Positions 26,534 through 36,944 of a DNA stretch of 64,000 nt are shown piece by piece; position 1 is the stretch's first letter, and each line of letters opens with the position of its first letter. The stretch comes from Timema cristinae. Taxonomy: Eukaryota; Arthropoda; Insecta; Phasmatodea; Timematidae. Location: the NCBI GenBank assembly GCA_039000515.1, contig JBCFYV010000001.1:36747620-36811619 (forward strand). Reading direction: 5' to 3'. The notes under the pieces were generated by a model. The model was not told where the DNA came from, ran no database searches, and worked only from the letters and a program-made list of their open reading frames with translations. The translations under genes were made by a program, and so were the position numbers.

Positions 26534-26755
26534 TCACGTGCTCTTTAAAGTGGTGTAACTTAGCATACAGGAGGGACGAAGTAAGGAACGAACATTGATT
26601 TGTAGCACTCGAGCTATATTCGAGAACAAGACCTGCACGTCAAGCAGAATTTTTCTTCCAAATGACACAGATAAGGGTCTGGAGTCTGTGCTTTCTACTA
26701 GCATATCTACTTGATCCTCCATGCTAGCTCTGTGAACCTGGATACGCATTAGCAA
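26534..26755 (-). pseudogene. PolB relic, N-terminal segment
   Basis: A 73-codon frame with the pattern D.VDMLVES....RPLSVSF followed by LLDVQVLFSNIARVLQ. This matches the N-terminal region of Polinton-type polymerases, where a 'RPISLPF' block precedes a helix ending in 'RVLQS' (knowledge of the family). It is collinear with the exonuclease segment further along the minus strand. Between 25,850 and 26,530 the frame is broken, although short fragments such as RWQTLPCREL (near 26,430) suggest continuity. Confidence 0.55.
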
Positions 26756-26899
26756 AGCATTAATTTGCTCCTAGAGGCAGGTTTGAGCATCACGATCGCT
26801 CCCTGGCGTCTCTAACTCACGCCCGTCATAAAAAACCGCTTTAATGGTTTAATTCTCTCTTATACGAATCAAAGAGAGCTACCTTGAGACAACCCTCAA

Positions 26900-27115
26900 C
26901 CAACTTGATTTACCGGGCTCTTGACTCTGGTTGGGGGTGATGTTGAGGCGCCAGCTGCTGCCAAATCCAGCGTCGGGATGCGGATGAATCTGGTCAGCAG
27001 CTCTCCGGCTCTTAGAGGCAGTGGAGGCCATGGAGGTGGGGTATCATCTCAATGCACCACGGCTTCAACATGGCTATTGGGGTGCTTTTTATCGGTTTTT
27101 CCCGCCTCCAGTTGA
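26900..27115. other. Short GC-rich island
   Basis: About 200 bases clearly richer in G and C than its surroundings, just upstream (minus strand sense) of the PolB relic. It could be the start of the element's polymerase ORF or its promoter region. Open frames across it (Gly/Ser/Ala-rich) carry no recognisable motif. Confidence 0.35.
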
Positions 27116-27135
27116 AGTTAAACAATAGAATTAAA

Positions 27136-28110
27136 TTCATACAGCAAATTATATGTACTTCAAATCACGTGACTTGACGTATTAACATGTTAAATTGTGG
27201 GATTCTAATAGTTTAGAATATTAGTTGTATTATTATTATTTTATAGGTATTGATAATATCTATAAGGGTTTCAAATTCAGATAAGCTAACTTGACAAATT
27301 AAAATTTTAAATTGTGGGGGATTTTGGCAGTTTTAGAAAATACAAGTGTTTGCTTGCATTTAACATCAGTTGTGATTCACATGATTTGACGAATGTTTCT
27401 TTAGGATATATATTTTAATTAATTTATTTACTTATAAATATTCAACATGTTGTTAAAGAAATTTTTCCATTGATTTATTTTGGAAACTACACTAAAAAAT
27501 CAAATAAACATTCTCAAATAGATTATTTGTAAGCCACCCTAGAACTATTTTGAATTTACTGAGCTATATGTACTGCAGATCACATGACTTGACGTATGAT
27601 TATGAAAAAATGTGGGGGATTCTGAATATTTTAGAAAATACAAACTTTTGTGCGCATTTGACATTAAAGTTTTGGATCACATGATTTAACATTTTTTTAA
27701 GAATAATAATTTTTAATTAATTTATTTAGGAACACATATTCATCAAGTTGCTAAAAAAATATGTACATTAATTTATTTTGTCCACTACTATAAAATTACA
27801 ATAAACAATCCTAAATGACTTGTTTGTAAGCTACCCATGAATTATTTTGAATTTACTTAGTTATTTTACTGTAGATAACGTGACTTGACGTATGATTATA
27901 TTAAATTATAGGATTTTGTCAGTTTAAAATATTAGATGGATAGTTATTATTTTATTGGTATTTATAAAATCTAAAAATGTGCCAGATGCAGATTACAAGA
28001 CAAGACGGATGAATATGTTAATTTGTGTGTATATTACTGTTTATAAAACAGAATAATTATGTTTGCATTCAAAATCAAAGTTGTCGATCACATGACCTGA
28101 CATAAATACT
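27136..28110. repeat. Diverged tandem array with a conserved 'CACRTGACTTGACGTA' box
   Basis: A box close to atcacrtgacttgacgta occurs at 27,164, 27,579 and 27,875. A related box near 'tcacatgayytgac' occurs at 27,375, 27,675 and 28,087. Spacings between corresponding boxes are about 296-300 or about 413-415 bases, indicating tandem units of about 300 bp with some longer higher-order or partial units. Between boxes there are shared phrases such as ttttgaatttact, aattgtggggga and ttaattaatttattta. Units are old and differ at many positions. It is satellite-like, not coding. Confidence 0.65.
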
Positions 28111-28799
28111 GTTCTTCTCTACCAAAATCCCACCATAGCTGTCACTGTTGATGGCAGTAGATAAAGAAACCCATCGCTAATGAAGTGGTGGGAGTAGTAA
28201 AACAAACCTATTGAATGCAGTTCTTAACTTTAACGTCCATAGAGAATACAAGAATAATCTAGTCACATTAGTTCACTGCTGTAACTTCCAGTCTTCATGC
28301 TTAGTGAGAAAGACATAAAACTACTCACATAGAACACTTCCAATCTCATTCAGATCCCTATAGATGTCGAAATTGTAGTAGCTGCTTGCTCAAGCACCTC
28401 CCACCCGCTGAGGAAAGGTAGGTCGTAGTGATATTGTGCGGGATGGGTTGTAGGCGCTACTCCGCCTAACTCGCAGTGTGTAAAACATATGGTACATTGT
28501 TCACTTGTCAGTAGTTTAACCAAATAACTCTGTGGGAATTTCATCATGTTATACTCTTCAATTCACCCACCCACCCAATATAAATTGTCTATTTACAGAG
28601 TTATTTGTAAAGCCCCTAAAACAAAATATTTGTTTGTTCCCGATTCGACGAAGGTCAAAAAATATATGTACTCTCTGCCTCAGCAAACAATTTAGTTACA
28701 AAACTTATCATATGATGTAGCTATATTGGCCACACAAGCACCATCCTCTGTAAGGCTCTCCAACATGGAGGACCAACTTCTTCCTACCCAGGCCATCTT

Positions 28800-29466
28800 T
28801 CGGTATAAACTGGCACCATACAAACTGCTAGACAACAAACTGCTTGACAAGCTATAAAAAAATATTTGGAAGACTGGGTGGGTCAAGTGGCCGACACGAC
28901 TTGGACCAACTGCTAGACAAGCTCAAGTATAGGAGTACAAAGTGATAGACAACCAAGTGGTCGACACGAGAGAACAAATTTGTAAAATGACCAACTGCTA
29001 GACACCCAGAAACGACATGGACCAAGTGATCGACACGAGCTGGACCATGTGATAGACAACCAACCGGTAGACAAAATGAAAACAATTATTTGGAAGGCTG
29101 GGTGGGTCAAGTGGCCGACACGACTTGGACCAACTGCTAGACAAGCTCATGTATAGGAGTACAAAGTGATAGACAACCAAGTGGTCGACACGAGAGAACA
29201 AATTTGTAAAATGACCAACTGCTAGACACCCAGAAACGACATGGACCAAGTGATCGACACGAGCTGGACCATGTGATAGACAACCAACCGGTAGACAAAA
29301 TGAAAACAATTATTTGGAAGGCTGGGTGGGTCAAGTGGCCGACACGACTTGGACCAACTGCTAGACAAGCTCATGTATAGGAGTACAAAGTGATAGACAA
29401 CCAGGCCTGAGAGGACCAACTGCTTGACAAACTTTGATATCATCCAGTTAAGAGTGGGCTAAGTGA
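28800..29466 (-). repeat. Composite tandem repeat element, copy A (224-bp unit)
   Basis: The phrase ggtgggtcaagtggccgaca starts at 28,877, 29,101 and 29,325: an exact 224-bp period, with two full units and a partial third that are nearly identical. Within each unit about eight variants of a 14-bp core occur, roughly CAANTGNTNGACAM (for example caactgctagacaa, caagtggtcgacac, aaagtgatagacaa). The right end (tccagttaagagtggg near 29,446) and left end (cggtataaactggc near 28,800) both recur as the ends of the inverted copy at 36.9-37.4 kb. This suggests a discrete element with an internal minisatellite. Reading frames across it are by-products of the period. Confidence 0.85.
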
Positions 29467-29979
29467 GAGAATAGTTAGCTCAATACACGCTTGTCCTTGT
29501 TTACACTCAAATAATTTTTTTCCCCCAACCCGTCAGATTAACCTCACACTATTTGACATATTTTTTGTGGGTTTGCTAAAGTAAGAATGTAGGTGAAAAT
29601 AACGTGAAATAATGACAACCTTATAAAAGAATATCACGAATTGAACAGTCTCAATTAATTCCGCAACGCTGGATGCAACATTAAAGGATATTAAGCGCCG
29701 GTCTACACGTCTGAACTATTTTGTTTTTATATTAATAAATTAGAGGTGAAGAGGGTATAATTTAGAGAAAATATACTCGCTTTTTCATTAAGAAAGAGTT
29801 GAAAATCATTAAGTTAAATTTTCTTAGCGACCTTTATTAAAACTTGAAATTTGACAACAGTTTTAAAATATTATGTAAAATTAGTAACTGGCAATAAGCA
29901 AGAGTATAAAGGATTAATGTTTATTAAACAGATAATTTTAAAATCTAGCCTGTATATTTAGTGCTACAAATTCTAATTT

Positions 29980-30250
29980 TTTTAGCACCGCGTTATACTA
30001 GAGTTACTAACAGTTAGAATTATACGAATAAATATATATATATATATTAACTACGCTAGTGTGTTTAGGGATGAATAAGGTTGAATTTAGAGGAACTGCA
30101 CCCGTTTTTTTGTGGAGTGAGAGTGGAAAACTATTTAGGAAAATTAACCTTCAGTCCACCCGACTGGGATCGAGCCCTGATCATCATTTATCAGCAGTCA
30201 AGTCAATTTTGCGAGTAGCGCGTTAGACCTTGCGGCCACCGAAGAAGAGG
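29980..30250 (-). repeat. tRNA-derived SINE, near full length
   Basis: On the minus strand the head runs from about 30,245. The A-box-like tggccgcaagg is at plus 30,228-30,238 and the B-box-like gggctcgatccc near 30,167-30,178. Then come the shared body (plus strand gagagtggaaaactatttagg) and the tail ending in tagcaccgcgttatacta near 29,984. Together with the copy at 37.6 kb it defines a full element of about 240-270 bp. Confidence 0.75.
30025..30048. repeat. (TA)n microsatellite
   Basis: Short alternating tatatatata run within the tail of the adjacent SINE copy. Confidence 0.6.
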
Positions 30251-30644
30251 CTACTTAACTCACTGGCCATTAAGGGCATTCACGATTTCTCTAAATATGC
30301 AACCAAGGATATAGGGAATAGGGGCAAGTTTTTATCTATATTTAAGAAATTTCACCGAAATTCCTCTATATGAAGGGTAAAAAGTTAATTTAACATAATG
30401 TTCAAATCTTTTTATTGCTAAGGTTCCTTGACTTGTTAAATTATATCATTCAATTAAATGATATATTTTCTTAAGGATTATATCATATCGCCTAAGTTAA
30501 GCTTATAAATATAGTTACCATAATATATAATGATTAAGTAATTAGCTCCCGCTAATACCATATACCTTAAAAATAAACTTATAAAATGAAAGCATGTAAC
30601 CATGATCATGGCTTTCTTCCCTCATTCACTGCAGTGCTACCCGC

Positions 30645-30790
30645 GTCGGTGGTCGTATGATCATAAAGCTTCGCTCGCGTATTACATTGAATTGCCGGTA
30701 GTTAAGAGACCTGGTTCAAATTCCGGTTAGGTATACTGACACATTAACAAGTTCACTACACCATGCGATAGTGATGATATGAAAATATGG
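30645..30790 (+). repeat. tRNA-like SINE head, second type
   Basis: A-box-like tggtcgtatga at 30,650-30,660 and a good B box ggttcaaattccgg at 30,713-30,726. The sequence between and after the boxes differs from the main SINE family, so it may be a second tRNA-derived family or a decayed tRNA pseudogene. No acceptor-stem pairing was established. Confidence 0.5.
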
Positions 30791-30889
30791 GTACATTTTG
30801 TTATTAATTCAGTGTATCTACAGGTTTTTTATTTACTAACAAGGGAGTAGGTTTATTTATTTTAACTACGTGATTTATTTATTTAGTTG

Positions 30890-31110
30890 TTTTTCCATCG
30901 TGTTTTTCTACCCACTCGGATTATAAGCATATGAACTTATTCCGCTTATGGATTAATGATAATAATTTATTTAGACAAAGTGAACCCACATATGCATGGA
31001 GGGAAAATGGGAAACCATTTAGGAAAAAAAATTATCAGTACACCTGGCCAGGACTTGAACCCCGATCTCATCGTCATCGACAATCCAGTGTATTGCGAAA
31101 GTTACACCCT
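30890..31110 (-). repeat. tRNA-derived SINE
   Basis: The minus strand carries a B-box-like ggttcaagtcc near plus 31,050-31,062, followed by the shared body (gggaaaccatttaggaaaa on the plus strand) and the tail side near cattaatcc. The A-box side is poorly preserved. Open frames across it are not coding. Confidence 0.65.
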
Positions 31111-31119
31111 AAAAAAAGG

Positions 31120-32680
31120 TAAGCGTCCAATGGTCCGCATCACATGCACCGGATTTACTCTCGCTGTACCCCACAAAGCTAAAATATATTTTAAGACTAG
31201 GTTGTCATGACTAATAGTCAGATATAATACCAGATGGAGAAATTTCTCTAGCACGCACTGGACTAATATTAAAATTAAGAAAGATTAACTTTGGAACTTA
31301 TGTTTGTAAATAGTTTCCATAAGCTACCATGTAATAATAATTCTACGCTTCTAGGGCCATTTAACATTTTCCTTATGTCTCCCTACAAACTGATATTTAG
31401 TTCTGGCTGTGTAGGGTTTGTTCCCAACCCCTCAACCCTCGCCGACGTTAATATATTTGGCGTCACTGTGTCAAGTTATTGTTAAAACATTCAAATATAT
31501 ATGTGTCAATACGTAAAGAATTAATGTATTATTCGCATATTTAAGTAATCGTCTAAACATGAACCTTAAATATCTAAATTATGTTTTACATTTTGTAGCT
31601 TATCCAGGCTCTGGTTGTAGCAATAAATGATTCTACCTTACTTGTATCTAAGCTACAAATTATAATATTCTCTAATTTAATATAAATGTATTATTCATTA
31701 AATACATTTGAATAGTGTACTTACCTGAGTTATAGGACCAGCGTGAATATTTTGGACAGCATGCATATGTTTTTTTAAAGACAATATCAAAGTATAGGTA
31801 GTGATTTTATATTGTTAGGTTTGGGGCCAGAAAAGATATATAATACAGTCATTCTGATGAACTCAAAAGTAAAAAAAGTTTTAGGTACATTCTAGCCATA
31901 AATTCTGGTAGTAATAACAGTATTTAACAGTTAAAAGTTACTAACCATTTTAAGGAATTCATACATCAAGTAATGTGATCTTTATATTTCACTTATGATA
32001 GATATGATAAATAGGCCTACTTTTAAAATAATATTCACAATTCAACGTTTTCTGGAACTACTTATATATTATGTATAAGCTTATACTCTCTTTCAGCCTT
32101 CACTTATAGCCACCCTAAATCATTTAAATAAGAAAGAGGGAAAAAAAACTACGAAACTTCTTATTTCGAGGCAAAAAGGAAATCTCTCTGTTGTTCTCAA
32201 ATATTTTATAATGTTATGTTGTGAGCCTATCAAATAATTACTGTATTTGTTAGAGGAAGACTAAATCTAAAACCCTTTTCCATCAATCCTGGTCTCATAG
32301 CTCCGTGAATATGATTAAAATGTTGTTGGAAATAGAATAATGTTACATTTTCACACATTTTTTCTATTAATGAAACTTGAGATATAGGATTGTTAAGAAA
32401 AAAGAGCCATGTCTGAATATTTTGATTTTATTATGGCGTGAACCATATTTTGAAATAACACATAGTATAGGATAGCATTAGAATGCATCCTGAAAGAAAT
32501 AGTGTGTAATGAGGTGGACTGGATACAACTAACTAAAGATAGGGATAGGTGGCGTACTTTTTTAAGTGCGGCAATGAACTTGAGCTTTCCTAATGCCATA
32601 GAATAAGTAAGTAATAACTAAACATTGCGTTAGAGCTAAACGTCTGCGTGGCCAATTTCTCGCTTACCGCACCGGATGAT
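31120..32680. other. AT-rich spacer, nothing recognised
   Basis: No gene or repeat that I can support. The short minus-strand frame at 32,393-32,599 has no family resemblance. Confidence 0.45.
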
Positions 32681-32694
32681 AGCTAGTTGTAGAA

Positions 32695-33299
32695 CAGACG
32701 TGTCAAACTCGTTTGATCAAAAAGGCCACATTTAATATTGAAAATACTAAGGGTGCCGCATTTCAGAAAATTCTTTATTATTACCATATTAAGAAAAAAT
32801 TAATTCAAAGTCCTTACTAATTATTACAAAATTAATTTAAGACTTGATTCTTTTTTCTTCCCCCCCCCATCCTTCCCCCCCATCCTTCCCCCCAGCAGTG
32901 TGATTATTCCAAACTCTTGTGTTTGAGTCACTTTTCAATGTTGACAAAAGTGTGTTCCGTAAGCCGTGACCTTTTGGGTGTTTTTTCCTTATCATAAGAT
33001 AAAACAACTCTACACACAATTATACATTGTCAAACATGGGACACAGGCGTGTAAATTTTACAATTTTTGTTAATCGATCTCTGGTGAGTAAAAAGTAAAA
33101 ATTAGGTCCTCAAGTGCAATATTTCTCCAAATAATGCCTAATAGCTAAATGTGATAATATAAAATGGTGTATTTCTACAATGTATATAATAAAATGGATC
33201 TGGCCACATTTGTATATGGTTCTTAAAAAGGTCCGTGGGCCGCACAGAATCATGGATCGGGCCACATACGGCCTGCGAGCCGCAAGTTTGACATGACTG
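32695..33299. mobile_element. Non-autonomous hAT element (about 605 bp)
   Basis: The left end cagacgtgtcaaactcg and the right end cgcaagtttgacatgactg are imperfect inverted repeats. Subterminal sequence is rich in 'ggccgca' phrases (ggccgcacagaa, gggccacatacggcctgcg), the well-known style of one hAT MITE group. The flanks ttgtagaa (32,687-32,694) and ctctagag (33,300-33,307) are 8 bp long, match at 5 of 8 positions and fit the hAT target preference nTCTAGAn. No transposase is present inside. A C-rich tandem stretch lies at 32,860-32,893. Confidence 0.85.
32860..32893. repeat. (C6-9 ATCCTT)n short tandem, G-quadruplex-prone on the minus strand
   Basis: Three runs of 9, 7 and 6 C are separated by atcctt, giving a tandem unit of about 13 bp inside the hAT element. 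The complementary strand has three long G runs with 6-base loops; the longest run could supply two tracts, so a G-quadruplex is plausible. Confidence 0.7.
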
Positions 33300-33875
33300 C
33301 TCTAGAGCTTTGGTGTACTAGGTCAAAGGTCTCTATAAAGACAGAAAGTCTTGCTTGTAGTATCATCTTGCCCCTAAATATAACAAGGTCACGAGTACAG
33401 CACCTGCAAGGACTGATAAGAGCGGCATCTCTTTGAAACCTAACAGCAAGTCAATTTTTATCTGAAGTGTATTTTTACTGTCAGTGTCAGGAAATTATAA
33501 CCCCAAACAAACGTCACAAGGAATAAACTATAACATTGATTTGAACCCAGCAGTTAATGTATTTATTATATTTTCAAATTATTACTTACCTTGTACAATT
33601 CTATTGGAATCGTACGTAAACATATTATATTGGTACTTCTGTTATTATCACAAGTCATAGTTACTCATTAGGGATGTATTTTATGGGTTAAATTTTATTG
33701 CATGTACACTATTATTAGAAGCGTTTTTGTAAAATGCAGTCTATTTAGGCGTTGTGAAGAATATTTGACAAAGAAGTTTTGGTCGATTTTTAACAAATAC
33801 ATTGCATTGTTATTGCAGGATATCTGTTTAAAAATAATTTTCTTCTGGTTGACTAAGCAGGCATATTAATGTGTA

Positions 33876-33902
33876 TATATATATACACACAAGCACACAC
33901 TA
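33876..33902. repeat. (TA)n/(CA)n microsatellite
   Basis: tatatatatacacacaag-type alternating purine/pyrimidine stretch. Confidence 0.65.
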
Positions 33903-34054
33903 TAAAAGTTGGGCTAGGTAGATGTATGTATACTCAGTATTTTTTAATCAACCCTAGTTTAAAGGTTTTTTAATATGCCTTACACAATATGAACCTTGAC
34001 AGATTTGATACGAACTTTTGTTTATCCTAAAGAGAAGCAGGCTAATAAGATAGG

Positions 34055-34730
34055 AACATAGCAAGAACGTAGCGAGAGGGAAGTGTGTGTGGGGGGATTG
34101 GGGGGGAGGGTTAGGATGTTCCAAAATTCCACTTCCCACCAAAGTTTTTAATGTTGATAGCTAAAGAGTCTTTAAATTAGTCAATTTGAGAAACTAATTA
34201 TCTTGATTCTGTTTTCCAATCTTCATAGGTAGTATATCATCTAAAGGCATCGAATTTTCAAAAATTCTTCAAATACTTCAAATAGCTTATAGCTGCATCT
34301 GATATTTAAAAAAATTCCATAAAAAATATCTGGCAAAGATCCCCCTAAAATTACTTTACGGGCATCCAAGTTTCAAAAGAATTCTGGGTGAGGTTTAAAT
34401 AGATTCTAGGTAATCTAATTTATAAAAAATGATGGTTGAGCACTATTAGAATAGATTTTAGAAGCATCCATTTTCAAAAATTTGCAGAAGGAGAACTACC
34501 CCAAATAGCGTTTTGGATTATCCAAATTTTTAAAAAAACTTGGAGAAGTCTACACTAAATATCTTGAAAAAAAAAAGCGTATGGTTCTAAAAAAAACTCT
34601 CCACTTGAGGAGCACTAACTTCTAAGCATCTACTTTTGAAATATTAACTGGGGGAAAGAGGGGAGATAGAAAAGTTCCCAAAAAACCCTTTTTGATACCC
34701 TTCACACAAATAAGGTTCCGCCGCCACTTT
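34055..34730. repeat. Dispersed repeat with internal 'GCATCCA..TTTTCAAAAATT' units
   Basis: The phrase gcatc[cgt]a..ttttcaaaa or a variant occurs at about 34,248, 34,372, 34,467 and 34,625, usually followed by a 'ctgggggag'-like phrase. Spacing is irregular, about 95-160 bases. The left edge has gaacgtagcgagaggg and a G-rich run; the right edge has ggttccgccgccac. Such edges and internal phrases are familiar from non-autonomous elements in many invertebrates (from memory). Superfamily not assigned. Confidence 0.45.
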
Positions 34731-34949
34731 TTAAAATAATTTTCTTACTCTCAGTAGTCCTAATATCATGCCAGAAGCATACAATTTGGACCCCCTTCAC
34801 CACGCGGAAGAATCATAACCAAACTCTTCCTACGCTCATGAAAAATAGTGTGAAGTAATTGGGTGTTACATGGAAAAGTCAAAGAGACAGATAAATAATA
34901 TAAAGTCACTGAAATTTTGGATTATTTTTTAAATAATTTTTGAAATACA

Positions 34950-35240
34950 AAGTAGAGCGCGTTGCCTTAGTGTAAGCTATAAGTTTTAATGCCCCGTAGT
35001 GTGATTTCTTGAGCTTTTTGTGCCAAGATTTTGCAATTATGTCTGTTCCCATGTCTGTCGGTCTGTTTGTCTCCCTGGCCACAGACTCAAAACGGTTGAA
35101 TGGATTTTTTCCAAACTTGATATTTATATTTATAAGGATATTCAAGATTTTTTTAAATTTTTACCCTACCTCTCAAATTAAGGATAGTCTATCAATGAGT
35201 GATTGTTTTTAATTCCTAAGTTTTCGAACGGATTTACAGA
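34950..35240 (+). repeat. Dispersed 'tgtctgtcggtctgt' repeat
   Basis: Contains gtctgtcggtctgtttgtctc, a phrase near actcaaaacggttgaatgg, and ttttcgaacggatttacag. Stretches with a 'TCTGTCTGTCTG' run followed by 'AAACGGNTGAANGGATTT' are common dispersed repeats in arthropods (from memory). Both strands carry short open frames that I regard as incidental. Confidence 0.4.
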
Positions 35241-35260
35241 TTATGCTTAAAATGTATATG

Positions 35261-35389
35261 TAGAGTCCGTTCACCGTAGGAATAGTTTTCTGAAAGCCCT
35301 TTTTCCATATCAGAAATCTATTATATAGTAGGATATTGGTAGTAAAAAAGACCTTTCAGAGAGTAATTCCTACCGTGAATGGAGTTATA
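35261..35389. mobile_element. Small MITE-like inverted repeat (about 130 bp)
   Basis: The left arm 35,261-35,296 (tagagtccgttcaccgtagg...) and right arm 35,353-35,389 are inverted copies with few mismatches; the shared core is 'ttcac[cg]gtaggaat' and 'tctgaaag'. They are separated by about 56 bases. The stem-loop form and short length fit a MITE. The superfamily is uncertain, and a TA target duplication is possible but not clear. Confidence 0.65.
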
Positions 35390-35394
35390 GGTAT

Positions 35395-35911
35395 GGTTTG
35401 CCTAAATAACACTGTATGCTAGGTGTAAGTATTGTTTGACCTCCTAAATAACACTTTATGCTAGTGTAAGTATTGTTTGACCTCCTATATAACACTTTAT
35501 GATAGGTGTAAGTATTGTTTGACTTCCTAAATAACACTGTTTGCTAGTTGTAAGTATTGTTTGACCTCCTAAATAACACTGTTTGCTAGGTGTAAGTATT
35601 GTTTGACCTCCTAAATAACACTGTTTGCTAGGTCTAAGTATTGTCTGTCCTCCTAAATAACACTCTGCTAGGTGTAAGTATTGTTTGATCTCCTAAATAA
35701 AACTATGCTAGGTCTAAGTATTGTCTGACCTCCTAAATAACACTCTGCTAGGTCTAAGTATTGTTTTACCTCCTAAATAAAACTATGCTAGGTATAGGTA
35801 TTGCTTGACCTCCTAAATAACACTGTTTGCTAGGTCTAAGTATTGTCTGTCCTCCTAAATAACACTATGCTAGGTATAGGTATTGTTTGACCTCCTAAAT
35901 AACGCTGTTTG
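35395..35911. repeat. Minisatellite, 39-42 bp unit, about 12.7 copies
   Basis: Tandem units read tttgacctcctaaataacac, then a variable 'tgtttgc/tatgc/tctgc', then taggtgtaagtattg. Early units are 41-42 bp and later ones mostly 40 bp because of a 2-base difference in the variable part. Two unit types alternate in the second half, suggesting higher-order amplification. It starts immediately after the MITE at 35,261-35,389. Confidence 0.9.
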
Positions 35912-36111
35912 TCACACGGTCTAATAAGGTTTTAGAGTAGCTTGAATAAGAGTGATCATTCCGACTGAGCGGATTGGGCTGATAGTTACCACCCTTGTAA
36001 TTTTTACATCTAACTTTTACACTAATGCGGGATTATTTTATCTTAACTTATCTCCTTATTATAACCCACTAATAAACCTGGTGCTAACGCAACATCAATA
36101 AAATGTTCTTA

Positions 36112-36360
36112 GCTTCGATGGTTGATGGTCTAAGGCGTCATTCTCAAAATAGACTGGACTGTCAATGACGGGGATATCAGGCTTCAAATCCAGGCGGGTG
36201 TACGGAGGGTGATATTTCATTAATGGTTTACATTCTCCCTAAATGCAAATGAGAGTACACATCTTATAATAACAACATTTCTTCTTTAATCCATTAGTGC
36301 AATTAGATTTTTTTGTTGTATCATTGTGTCTTTACCACCTGTTCGGGTTAGACGCTTATT
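36112..36360 (+). repeat. tRNA-derived SINE, near full length
   Basis: The head starts at gcttcgatgg. The A-box position reads tggttgatggt (36,119-36,129, decayed), and the B box is ggcttcaaatcc (36,180-36,191). Body phrases include ggtttacattctccct and aaatgagagtaca; the tail includes aatccattagtgcaattag and gttcgggttagacgc. It lies tail to tail with the next SINE. Confidence 0.75.
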
Positions 36361-36369
36361 TACTAATTA

Positions 36370-36510
36370 CGTTAATGTGTTGAGAATGAGGAAGATTAAA
36401 TTTATTTATAGTGCACCTGAATTTGCGTGGTGACAGAGTGGAAAACCTTTTAAGAAAAATCACCCTCACTGTACCTGACCGGAATCGAACCCTGATCATA
36501 TGCTACCAAC
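36370..36510 (-). repeat. tRNA-derived SINE, partial, tail to tail with the previous copy
   Basis: Body on the plus strand: gacagagtggaaaacctttt and acctgaccggaatcgaaccc, whose complement holds a good B box gggttcgattcc near 36,483-36,494. The A-box half is not recognisable. Adjacent inverted SINEs make a potential hairpin. Confidence 0.65.
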
Positions 36511-36944
36511 TTAGTTTCTGGCTGTTGCTCTTTTATATAATTTTTTATTTCATCTTGTTAGTTCTTAAAGTATGGTTTTACCATTTATAACTAAATGTTT
36601 GTCTCCTTTCCTCAGATCCGATAACTCGTTTCATTCAGAGAAACACTATTTATTTTCAGATACCATATTGTATGTATCAAAACCTATTATTTATTCGAAA
36701 TGATAAATAAACTAGTGTTAGAAAATATATTTTATAGAGGGCAATGTGTACGTAAATTATTAAAATTAAAAACACGATGGTTTAAGTTTATACACATATA
36801 AGGGGACCTCACCCTTTTTGGGCTAGTTAAATCTAGGGTGTCGGGAGGACAGCAATTTATAGGAGGATCCAGACTATCCTTATACCCAACTTTCTAAGCC
36901 CATGTATATCACTTTGTTAGTTTTGAAATAACTAGTCTGTCACT

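Larger units (their letters stand above)
23729..26755 (-). mobile_element. Polinton/Maverick relic (protein-primed PolB region)
   Basis: About 3 kb of minus-strand sequence preserves, in the right order but with many frame changes, the N-terminal region, the exonuclease region and the polymerase/thumb region of the protein-primed family-B DNA polymerase typical of Polinton/Maverick elements and related adintovirus-like viruses. No retroviral-type integrase, packaging ATPase or capsid gene was recognised on either side, and no long terminal inverted repeats were seen. The copy is therefore truncated to the polymerase gene. Only its identity is certain, not whether it entered as a transposon or a virus. 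Confidence 0.85.

Noticed and set aside
28852..29443. A set of similar minus-strand open frames at 28.8-29.4 kb, looking like a repeated small protein family
   Set aside because: They are the same 224-bp DNA repeat read in different units; the frames end arbitrarily at unit borders and there is no coding signature.
35395..35911. CRISPR-like array
   Set aside because: The whole 40-42 bp unit is repeated without unique spacers and the genome is eukaryotic; this is a minisatellite.
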